DNA of 64,000 nt from Cryptomeria japonica (Eukaryota > Streptophyta > Pinopsida > Cupressales > Cupressaceae), in assembly GCF_030272615.1 (NCBI RefSeq), contig NC_081408.1, forward strand, positions 607,360,173-607,424,172. Reading direction: 5' to 3'. The translations under genes and the position numbers were made by a program. The stretch's first letter is position 1, and each line of letters begins with the position of its first letter. Positions 22,890-33,284 of this stretch are shown here, one piece after another. The notes below the pieces were generated by a model. It was not told the DNA's origin, did not search any database, and saw only the letters and a list, made by a program, of their open reading frames with translations.

Positions 22890-24536
22890 ATGGCTTCCGC
22901 ATCTCATACCAGTTCTAGTGCATCTATCGAGTCTGCAAGTTTTATTCAACGCAAGTCTAAGTATAATGCCCTATCACAAGTTTTGACTGGTGTTATAGTA
23001 GAAGAAGGGATTTTTGATTACATAGATTGCAAGATTGAAGACCTAGGGTCTCTAGCTATCCACTCCCAGCTAGGTTTGTTCTGTGGACAAGATAAAAAGA
23101 TCAAACCAGAGTATAGTATCTTGGAGAAGAAGAAGCTCCATAATGTTGTTTATTTCCAGGAGGATTTCATAGATGATCACATTAGGATCATTCTGATCAA
23201 AGTTCATGGTGACAAGATGTACCTGGAAAGAACGCATGATATAACACCACAAGCAATTCATGCCATCACTGGTTTCTGCAATATAGGGGAAGTGCCAACC
23301 CTAAGGACGGTAAGAAAAACTGAAATGTCCAAGCTCACCGGTTCAGTGAGTGACTCACGAGGTATGACCATCAATTCTATCAAGGACGATCTGGTGAAGT
23401 ATGCATGTATGGTGATTGGATACCGGACATTCTCAGCCAGCAGAATTAACTCTGTATCTATTGCAGTGGTAAATGTCACTTACCGGATGATCAAGGAGGA
23501 TGCATCATTTGACCTATGCACCAGTATGCAAAGTCAACTCCTATTGAATCTGAAATCTATCAAACATGATAATGCTTTAAGGTTCAAGTTTGGACAACTA
23601 TTGGTTGGGTTGTTCTTTTACTTTCAAGGATACTTCCCAAGAGTGGGAGACATTCAGTGGTCTGTGGACCAATCGATTACCAAACAGATAAAGGAAAGTT
23701 TGCAAGCAGTGGGAACCGATTACCCTGAAGTTCTGAACAAGTATTTTGATGAGTTCAGATGGAAAATGAGTCAAAGAATGAGAATATCAGGTGACATCAT
23801 CAAGAAAAATAAAGATGATATCTATTTCACCATCAAAGTGGACCAATACATAATGGAGGTTGTTAAGCCTAGAGTGGAGGAAGTGGATCCTATGGGCTAT
23901 GAGGTAATGAATGATATGCTGGAAGGATATGCCTCTACCCTTATTGCCTCACCGCTTGATCCTAAGGCAAAGAGAACCGACACCTACCTAGAAAGGGTAA
24001 CACTGGTTGAGGAACGACCAATGAAGAAAGGAAAAGAACCTTCAGTGAAGAAGGCAAAAACAGTGCCCTCAGCATTAGGATCGGTTACAATAGCAAGTCC
24101 TGTAGTGACCAAGCAGTCACCGGCTAAAAAGAAACCTAAAGCGGCACCTACTAAAGTGTTCGAGAGAAAGAGGAAGACAAGGAATACCTCTCCAGACTCA
24201 AAAGAAACTGTGTGTGAGGAAAAACCAAAGAGGACACGTCAAGCAAAGAAAAAGACAAAGAATGAACCGACATCATCGACATTGGTAAATATTGACATCT
24301 CCTCCTACAAACCTATGACACATTGTCAAAGAACTATCAAAAACATTAGGAGAAAAGTATTGAATGATTTAATTGATTGTTTTGATGACTTTAATGATGA
24401 TGAAAAGGAAGTGGTGGAAAAAGAAATAATTCAATATTTATGTGTTAATGACCAGTCACCTTCAGAAATTAGATTTGAGACACTGGATTCTTTGTATAAA
24501 TCCTTAGACAATAAATGGCGCATTGCCATAGAGTAG
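22890..24536 (+). pseudogene. Element D ORF2, N-terminal domain of unknown function
   Basis: 548 uninterrupted residues from ATG 22890. Residues 1-30 are Ser-rich. Residues 30-260 form a globular domain with YLERTHDITPQAIHAITGF, DDLVKYACMVIGYRTFSASR and LRFKFGQLLVGLFFYFQGYF. The pattern (short strand, ITPQAIHxITG, then helices) recalls the 'putative plant transposon protein' family (Pfam Transposase_32-like); this is recalled resemblance, not a search result. Residues 360-470 are Lys/Pro/Thr-rich and basic. After TAG 24534-24536 the homologous reading continues, then shifts frame before 24724. No catalytic motif is visible. It may be a captured host-like gene or a retroelement accessory protein. 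Confidence 0.7.
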
Positions 24537-26259
24537 GAATAGGAAATGAGAGAAAAAGTTTTTGATGAACATTTTTTGGATGTATCAAATTCGGAACTGT
24601 TTGAAGTGATGAAAAAATACAAAGGCCTCTTCTTCATGAGAAGAAGAAGACTCCTATTACTTGAAGGGAAGGGTAAATAAGTGCTCAAGAATACACACAC
24701 CCTTGCTCTAGAAGGTTTGAAAAATGCATCGAGTGGCTGAAGCCAACCGGAAGGCTGAGCAAGAACTAGTAATAACAAAACCAGATGAAGCATTTGATGA
24801 TGAAGGAAACCCGGTTGTTGAGTCGATCGACACCATTGATGTCGATGCTATGTACGTAGAGGATGTTACTTAGGAAACACCATCTAAGGCAACAGGACAG
24901 GAGTAACAGGCTAAACAGGTTGACAAGCAAGTCGAGGACAGACAAGAAGCGGCAAAGGAATAGGCAAAGTAGAGGAAAAAGGATGAAGATGAGGAGAAGC
25001 AGAAAGAGGAGGAAAAGAGAAAAGAGGAAGAGGAGAAAAGAAAAGAAGATGAAGAGAAAAAGAAGCAAGAAGATGAAAAGAAAAAGAAAGAAGAGGAAGA
25101 CAAGGAATAGGAAAAGAAGAAGGAAGTAGAGAGGAAGAAGGAAGAGGAAGATAAGGAACAAGAAAAGAAGAAGGAAGTAGTGAGGAAGAAGAAGGAAGAG
25201 GAAGATAAGGAAGAAGAGAAGAGGAGATAAGTAGAGAAAAAAAAGAAGGAAGAGGATGAGAAAGAAGAGGAGAAGCAGAAGGAAGCAGAAAGGAAAAAGG
25301 CTGAGGAAGACAAAGTAGAGGAGAAGAGGAGAGAAGCGGAGAAGAAAAAGGCAGAGGAGGATAAGAAAAGAGAAGTGACAAAGAGAACCCAGATGGAGAC
25401 TCTGAAGGCAATTGGTAGTCAAGCCAAACTGGCTAACCTCACCAGTCCTATTGACCTCCAGTTTGCAAGTGAAATGGAGCTGATGTAGAGAATCAAAGTT
25501 GCCCAAGAATGACTTGAAAACATACAGAGGAAGAAGGAGCAGGATGTAATTCAAGCGGCTATGGATACTCTTACCAGTTTGATACCCGGTACTAACCTTC
25601 CCAACACTGAATCATCACTGGCTAAACTTAATCTCCTATGCACAGTAGTGGATGATTAGGTGCATAGCCTAGAAGAGGAAGAAGAGGCAAATGTCAAGAA
25701 ACAGCATCAAAAAGCTCTTAATACCACTCTGGTAAAGAAGTTACATGAGCTCCGGTTTGAACTACAAAAAGATCAAAAGGATATAAGGGACGCTCTGGAT
25801 GAGGGAAATCTGCTATTCAACAAGATCTGCCAACCCCATTTGTTCTATGATGATGTGCTAGCTCAAAAGCACAAGATTCAAACAGACTTGCAGTCCTACA
25901 TGAGCACATTCAAGCCACCTTATGATTCCTTTACAACTTATGGGCAAACCATTCACCGGTTTCACATCCAGTCAGCAAAAATGGAGCAAGAGATTAGGAC
26001 TCGGTCTAGAGATTTGTAGGAGCTACAACTGGTTCTACTCCCACGATTGCAAATTCTTTAGAAGTGCTATCTAAACCTGGACGTGTTAACAGTGACATAG
26101 GAGATGAGCACAATCGATGCCATGGAAGAACAAGTCTCCTAGATGCAGACAGAGAAAGAAGTAGCCACCTCCCTACTTGAGTCCTAGTCTTTATCGATGA
26201 AACAATTCTTGTAGGACTTTAAACTTGTTTTTGACAAGTATTATTCCTTATTGTCATAA
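24537..26259 (+). pseudogene. Element D ORF2, charged linker and C-terminal coiled coil
   Basis: The frame beginning at 24724 (MHRVAEANRKAEQELVITKP) runs to TAA 26257-26259 and holds more than a dozen in-frame stops, nearly all TAG where CAG fits, for example 25657-25659 and 26017-26019. From 24900 to 25380 it is almost pure Glu/Lys/Arg (KKEEE-type), a long single helix or coiled coil. 25390-26259 is a more varied helical part with QMETLKAIGSQAKLANL, LTSLIPGTNLPNTESS and FSYM-like helices. The link to 22890-24536 is by order and strand. Ser/Phe/Leu-rich frames on the other strand are mirror images of the Glu/Lys codons. Confidence 0.6.
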
Positions 26260-26560
26260 AACTTTTATTATTTTAATATCAAATGAAAATAGGGTTGTTC
26301 AGCTATACTTTGTCATTGTTGGCAAAGGGGAAGAAGAATTCTATTTTGGAGAAGTATAGGGGAGAAGTATCTGGTAATCAAAATTTTGATATATGCTCTA
26401 AATATCTCAATCTTTATACTCTATATGCAAAATTGTTATACATTGTATTGTCAAAGGGATAGTGTATATGCTTAGGGGGAGCAATTTTTCTAATGGCATG
26501 ATTTTGTTGTAAAACACTTAGATGTCAAAATTTTATTTTCCTACGTGTTGCCATCAATGC

Positions 26561-26573
26561 CAAAGGGGGAGAT
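26561..26573 (+). other. Element D polypurine tract
   Basis: CAAAGGGGGAGAT directly before the 3' LTR, the plus-strand DNA primer site. The 300 bp before it hold no gene. Confidence 0.85.
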
Positions 26574-27742
26574 TGTTGGCATTTTTGATGTTTATGTTGT
26601 GATTGTCATTGATGGACACACACTTGCATTAAGATCCCCTTTATATGTATGAGTTAGAGCACAACTAGTATTTATTCCAACCGGTATGTTGTATTATAGT
26701 CTTTAGACTATTGGTGTTTTGCAGAATGTGTTTCCCGGTCTGAAGCGGCATGTTGACCCCAAGAAGTTCATGGATCCCAAGCAGTACAAGGAATTAAAGC
26801 GACATAACACAATTTTTACTAGTCTTCATTTTTGTCAAGTTGGCAACTGGTATTTTGCTTGAACCGGTATTTTGTATGAACTGGTAATACTCTATGATGA
26901 GTTACCAACCGGCATTTTGTGATGAGTTACCATCCACCGATTGTTTGACGGTGCCGACACTTTAACCATGTTTTTTGTGTCATGTTACCAAGTACGTCTA
27001 GGTTCATTGAACCTAGGAAATTGTAATTTAATCCTATTGGACTGACATGAAATTAGATTCCTTTATAAGGACATCATGTCTAGGGTTTTAGGTTGTTGAT
27101 GTGGTTGTAGTGAAAGTTTATGTTGTTGCTAGGGTTCAAGGTGGTTGAGGAGTTGGAGAGAATATGAATGTGTAGAAGACTGAAGTAATGCTAGAATGCA
27201 TTAGGAATGAGCTATCAAGGATCTAATCAAGCAATCTGTGCTATTAGCTAGATCTATCACTTGTTGATTACTCACATCTTTGACAAGTCTGTAGCCCTTA
27301 ATTGGGTAGGCCCAAAAGCCTTTTGTAAATCCTCTAACAAGGTGGTTCACATTTGTGGATCTAAAATCCTCTAGCAAGGTAGTCTTTAATCGGACTTATC
27401 TCCTAATAGAGATTGAGATTCCTAATAGGATCTATTCTGGTAAAGAACATTGTAAGACCTTAACCGGTCTAACCTTAACTGGTCTGGTTCCTATTCTGTA
27501 GATAGTTACTTGTGAGTTCCATCTCACCGTGATTTTTCCCATTTGGGTTTCCATGTCAAAATCTCATGTGTTATGATGTTTGTGCTTTTGTGGGTGAACA
27601 AATTATTTGCTATTTGGTTTGCATGTGTGCTAACCGGTTTGTTTTCTAAACTATTTTACTAGTTTACTATTAGTCTTGTAAAGTGTTTAAGTGCAAATAT
27701 TTTTGGCATACTAATTCACCCCCCACCTCTTAGTATCCATCA
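26574..27742 (+). repeat. Element D 3' LTR
   Basis: 1169 bp, about 32 bp longer than the 5' LTR because of small tandem duplications, one near 26860 (GGTATTTTG unit doubled) and one near 27460 (CCGGTCTAACCTTAA unit). Confidence 0.93.
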
Positions 27743-30430
27743 ATGGTGTCCTAAGGGGTCATACACAATATGACCCCTTAGGACATCATAGGAACCATAA
27801 CGACCCGATATGGTGTCATAAGGGGTCATATGTTTTCCTTAGGGGCCATATGGTGTCCCATGACCCCTTAGGACACCATATGACCCATAACAACACAATT
27901 TGGTGTCTTAAGGGGTCATATGGTGTTCTAAGGGGTTGTAGGACACAATATGACCCCCTAGGACACCATAGGACCCATAACGACCCAATATGGTATCTTA
28001 AGGGGTCATGTGATGTCCTAAGGGGTCATAGGACACAATATGGCCCCTATGGACACCATATGACTCATACCAACCTAATATGGTGTCATAAGGGGTCGTA
28101 TGTTGTCCCTAGAGGTCATACGGTGTCCCAGAACACCTTCGGACATAATATGAACCATAACAACACAATTTAGTGTCCTAAGGGGTCATAGGACACAATA
28201 TGACCCCTTAGGACACCATATAACTCATAACGACCCAATATGGTGTCATAAGGGGTCGTATGTTGTGCCTAGGGTTCATATGGTGTCCCATGACCCCTTA
28301 GGACACCATATGACCCATAAAAACACAATTGGGTGTCTTAAGGGGTCATATGGTGTCCTAAGGGATTGTACGACACAATATGACCCCTTAGGACACCATA
28401 GGACCCATAACGGCTCAATATGGTGTCATAAGGGGTCGTATGTTGACCTTAGAGGCCATATGGTGTCCCATGACCCCCTAGGATACAATATGACTGATAA
28501 CGACACAATTTGGTGTCTTAAGGGGTCATATGGTCTCCAAAGAGATCGTAGGACATAATATGACCCCTATGGACACCATATGACTCATAATGACTCAATA
28601 TGGTGTCATAAGGGGTTGTATGTTTTCCTTAGGGGTCATATGGTGTCCCATGACCCCTTAGGACACCATATGACCCATAAAAACACAATTTAGTGTCTTA
28701 AGGGATCATATGGTGTCCTAAGGGGTTGTAGGACATAATATGACCCCTTAGGACACCATAGGACCCATAATGACCCAATATGGTGTCTTAAGGGGTCATA
28801 TGGTGTCCTAAGGGGTCGAAGGACACAATACAACCCCTATGGACATTGTATGACTCATAAAGCCCCAATATGGTGTCATAAGGGGTCGTATGTTGTCCCT
28901 AGGGGTCATATGGTGTCCCATGACCCCTTAGGACACAATATGAATGATAAAGACACAATTTTGTCTCTTAAGGGGTCATATGGTATCCTAAGGGATTTTA
29001 GGACACAATATGACCCCTTAGGACACCATATGAATCATAACGACCCAATATGTTGTCATAAGGGGTCATATGTTGTCCTTAGGGGTCATATGGTGTTCCA
29101 TGACCCCTTAGGACACCATATGACCAATAACGACACAATTTGGTGTCTTAAGGGGTTGTATGGTGTCCTAAGGGGTCATAGGACACAATATAACCCCTTA
29201 GGACACCATATGACCCATAACAACCCAATATGGTGTCTTAAGGGGTCATATGGTGTCCTAAGGTGTCATATGACACAATATGACCCCTTAGGACATAATG
29301 GGACCCATAATGACCCAATATGGTGTCATAAGGGGTCATATATTGATCTTAGGGGTCATATGGTGTCCCATGACCCCTTAGGACACAACATGACCCATAA
29401 CGACACAATTTGGTGTCTTAAGGGATCATATGGTATCCTAAGGGGTCGTAGGACACAATATGAGCTCTATGGACACCGTATGACTCATAACGACCCAATA
29501 TGGTGTCATAAGGGGTTGTATGTTGTCCTTAGGGGTCATATGATATCCCATGACCCCTTAGGACACCATATGACCCATAACGACATAGTTTCATGTCTTA
29601 AGGGGTCATATGGTGTCATAAGGGGTTGTAAGACACAATATGACCCCTTAGGATACCATAGGACCCATAAAAACCCAATATGGTGTCTTAAGGGGTCATA
29701 TGGTGTCTCAAGGGGTCGTAGGACACAATATGACCCCTTGGGACACTATAGGACCCATAACAACCAAATATGGTGTCATAAGGGGTCGTTTGTTGTCCTT
29801 AGGGGTCATATGGTGTCCCATGACCCATTATGACACCATATGACCCCTAATGACACAATTTGGTGTCTTAAGGGGTCAGATGATGTCCTAAGGGGTCGTA
29901 GGACACAATATAACCCCTTAGGACACCATAGGACCCAGAACGACCCAATATGACATTGTAAGGGGCCGTATGTTGTACTTAGGGGTCATATGGTGTCCCA
30001 TGAGCCCTTAGGACACAATATGACCCATAACGACACAATTTAGTGTCTTAAGGGGTCGTAGGACATAATATGACCCCTTAGGACACCATAGGTCCCATAA
30101 CAACCCAATATGGTGTCTTATGGGGTCATATGGTGTCCTAAGGGGTCATAGGATACAATATGACCCCTTAGGACACCATAGAATGCCTAACGACACCATA
30201 TAGTTTCATAAGGGTTCATATGACCCATTACGACACTGTATATAGTCGTAAAGGGTCATATTATGTCCTAAGGGGTCATATGGTGTCTTAAAGGGGTCGA
30301 ATGACACAATATGACCCCTTAGAATACAATATGACCCATAAAAACACAATTTGGTGTCTTAAGGGGTTATATGGTGTCCTAAGGGGTTGTAGGACACAAT
30401 ATGACCCCTTAGGACACCATAGGACCCATA
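27743..30430. repeat. Palindromic satellite, right block
   Basis: About 2.7 kb. 90 bp monomers show as repeats every 90, 180 or 270 bp; for example near-identical stretches recur at 28381, 28561 and 28741. Each monomer carries GGGGTCATATGGTGTCC and, after a short spacer, its reverse complement. At 30129-30150 and 30159-30180 the arms are perfect over 22 bp with an 8-base loop. Because 90 is a multiple of three, long frames stay open, for example 28850-29833. Confidence 0.93.
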
Positions 30431-30723
30431 ATCTCTCTCTCCCTCTCCCCTAATCTCTCTATCTCTCTCTCCCTTCCCTCTCCCCATCTCTGTCCCCCTT
30501 CACCCTCCCCATCTCTCTATCTCTCTCTCTATCTCTTTCTATCCCCCTTCTCTCTCTTCCCTAATCTCTCTATCTCTCTCTATCTCTCTTTCCCTTTCCC
30601 TTTCCCTTCCCCCCTCTCTCTCTCTCTCCCCCCCTCTCTCTCCCCTAATCTCTTTCTCTCTCTCTCTCCCTTCTCTCTCTCTCTCCCCCTCTCTCTCTCC
30701 CCCTCGCTCTCCCCTAATCTCTT

Positions 30724-30760
<37 letters not shown>

Positions 30761-30778
30761 CCCCTCTCCCTCTCCCTA
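30431..30778. repeat. CT-rich tract
   Basis: (CT)n with CTCCCCTAATCTCTCT variants, the reverse complement of the GA tracts at 18221-18332 and 18651-18888. The satellite block is therefore bounded by inverted simple-repeat arms. Confidence 0.92.
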
Positions 30779-31690
30779 ATATCATATACTAATTTATTTA
30801 TAAATTAATATATTAATAAACAATAGACTAATTATGTGCAAATTTAGTTAGTGAATTTACTTATTAAAATCGAATTAAAATCGGATATCCAATTTTTTTT
30901 GTACAAATTTCAAATTTCAAATTTTGGCTTGGAAGTGACAAGCCTAGAAAGTCAACTGAAAAAACATGTTTTTCAGTATTCCTTGTTTTTCCAGACTTTA
31001 CACTAGTGGCTAACAACTTTTTTTGTAGCCAAAATTGATCAAACGAAAAGGGTTTTTTAAGGACATTCTCAACTTTCCAACAATATAAAGCTTGTCTTAT
31101 TTCAACTTTAATAAATAATTATTATTTATTTTCTAATTGAATTCTGACAATAGTCTTGATTGATAGACTGATTGAAAAACACTCATAACTTTCAAATGGT
31201 ATAACATTTTTTGAATCCGAAACATGCATCACATCCTATGCTTTGTCTACTATAAGGAAAAAATTTTAAAAAAAGAAAATTCATATGGTTTTGACCAAGT
31301 TAAGGTGGTCAGACGTAGGATTTTCTGAATTTCTGAAAAGTTGTAGTAAAAAGTTATAAAAAAATAGTTGTCACATCCGGACATGAGTCTAATACTTATA
31401 TTATAAATAATATAAAAGAATATTATAATTTTATTGTGATCAGGGTGGTTAGACATACGTCTACTTCTTATCTTTTTCCCTAAAATTTTAGTACCACTAC
31501 ATTGAAATTTGAAATTTTCATCAGATAGGATTTTTTTTTTCAAAAAACAACTAGTATCTTAGAAACTACATTCAATTTTCTATAGATTCTCTTCTTACAT
31601 ATTTTAAAAATAATGTTCACAACTTATTCAAATTTTCATGTCAAGTTGTATAACCCTGATTTTCTGAAATTTCATTGCCACTTAAGGGCC
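30779..31690. other. AT-rich sequence, no gene recognised
   Basis: Holds the AAAATCGGATATC word at about 30881. I see no coding motif or repeat boundary elsewhere in it. Confidence 0.5.
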
Positions 31691-31699
31691 TGTTTTGGC

Positions 31700-31778
31700 A
31701 CACCATGATCCTGCACATACCCGTGTAATTCATTCTATCAAATCTTAAACTATCCTTCTTAAAAATAATGGTTGTCAT
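31700..31778 (-). pseudogene. Element F gag N-terminus, fragment
   Basis: ATG at 31778 on the minus strand, just inside the LTR at 31838-33284, opens MTTIIFKKDSLRFDRMNYTG. The RFDxxNYT pattern fits the start of a copia gag (RFDGxNYxxW). Only about 25 residues are recognisable before the sequence becomes unrelated, so the element is truncated here. The call depends on position next to an LTR and on a short motif; chance is not excluded. Confidence 0.35.
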
Positions 31779-31837
31779 CGCAGATCTCCTCAAGCAGTCA
31801 AGCTTCTTCTAGAGGATCTAGCTTTGGTAGAAATTAT

Positions 31838-33284
31838 TAGCAACAAGGAAGAAAACTAAGAGGGGGGGGGGGGGGGGGGTGAATCAATTTTCTCACAAAC
31901 TCTACACAACTCAAAATTAAATTCATATTTGATAATTAACAATTAAAGCATAAACCATCACCAAATCAATAAGACACATAACACCAAGATTTTTAATGTG
32001 GAAATCTCGGTTAAGGGGAAAACCATGGTGGGAACCTACACACAATGAGATAATACACTATTAGGAGTAAATGAAATATTACAATGGGGAATGAACATGC
32101 ATTTAGGCACACTGCCTAGTTCTCACTACTCAAATCACAAAACAAGAAGGGCAACAACCCTAAGGAAGAATTATTTTCTTACAAAAACATTGAGATTACA
32201 TTTGAAGGATCATGAACTGATGAAATAGCACCTTCTCATGCCTTTGTATAGTTTGAGTTAAGCACACTCTGATATTCTCTTCCACACACTTCCTTTCACA
32301 CTTTTGAAAGATCAAAACTCTTTCTCATAAATTTACTCTATCACTCACTCTTAGATACAACATAAATACATGTGAGAAATAAATATTACCTATATTTATA
32401 CAAATCATCAACCTATATTTCAAGGTCAGCTCAATCCTCAACACAAATAACAAAAGTATAACCTCACATGCTACAACAACACATGCAGACCAAAACAATA
32501 TTGGTTAAGACATAGTCTAGACCTAAATCAACACCACATGGAATAAAAACCACCAATTAATTATTCCTCAAACATCCGCAACACACTACAATCACCATGA
32601 ATGTCAAGTAACATGAACAACACCACTGGATCAAGAAAATGATCAATAACACACACAACGATCAATGCAGACCATCAAAATGGATATGTCGCATAACACG
32701 AACAACACCACTGGATCAAGAAAATGATCAATAATGCACACAATGATCAATGCAAACTATCAAAATGGATAAAACATGATCTAGAAACATCCACAAGCAA
32801 CATGAATCACCACAACAACAACTACAACATCACCACTTACTAGAATCTCCATCATCAATACATCGAACCTCAAGAATAGACTGTCAAATTGAAAGATTCA
32901 CTTGTAGACTTCCAAATCATGAACCAATTGAATTGAGAACACATATGAATGTCCCAAACACTCTACCAAATCTGCAAGCCAAGATATTAAAATTCCAGAG
33001 AAATGCGAAGTAGAAACCTGAACACTAAACAACATGAATAATTGAACAACCAACTGCAATACCAAACCTCATGAATCGATCAGATCATCATGTGGGCTTT
33101 TGAAACCTTAGCTGAATAAACTAGAGATACTTATCTCAAAACCCATTAAACGACAATAGCTCAACTACAACATACTAGCCAAACCAACTTATTTAATCTG
33201 ACCACAACACTGGAATACATAGAAGAATATGTTGACATCAATGACAACACATCATTCCAAAAAACTTCTTAGCAATATCTAACA
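31838..33284 (-). repeat. Element F LTR (copia type)
   Basis: On the minus strand it starts TGTTAGATATTGC at 33284, contains TGTCATTGATGTCAAC and the widespread copia-LTR phrase around GGGAACCT...GTTTTCCCC (about 32010-32040), and ends after a long C-run (31863-31881 on this strand is G) and CTCTTAGTTTTC. That end matches the LTR ends of A, C and D. A decayed primer site (TTTCTACCAAAGC) seems to follow at about 31824-31837. The inner boundary is approximate, and no target duplication was found. Confidence 0.6.
32610..32779. repeat. 85 bp tandem duplication within the F LTR
   Basis: AACATGAACAACACCACTGG at 32610 recurs as AACACGAACAACACCACTGG at 32695, followed by matching sequence through ATCAAAATGGAT. 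Confidence 0.8.

Larger units (their letters stand above)
19976..27742 (+). mobile_element. Element D: non-autonomous copia-like LTR retrotransposon inside the satellite
   Basis: 7.77 kb, with two LTRs that start TGTTGGCATTTTTGAT and end CATCA, a Met-type primer site and a polypurine tract. The satellite on either side shares ATGG(T) (19972-19976 and 27743-27747), the expected short target duplication. The inside holds a zinc-knuckle ORF (21163-22599) and a second large ORF (22890-26259). I find no protease, integrase, RT or RNase H. It therefore resembles LARD or TR-GAG type elements moved in trans. By eye the LTRs differ at roughly one base in twelve. Confidence 0.88.

Noticed and set aside
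24766-25554. Leu/Phe/Ser-rich minus-strand ORFs resembling a membrane protein
   Set aside because: They are the complement of the Glu/Lys-rich coding stretch of D ORF2 on the plus strand.
28850-29833. 327-codon open frame as a repeat-protein gene
   Set aside because: The frame exists because the satellite period is a multiple of three. No start context, no codon bias and no unique sequence; kept only as a low-interest finding.
18333-30430. CRISPR-like array
   Set aside because: Repeats are contiguous and palindromic with no unique spacers of constant length, and the context is plant.
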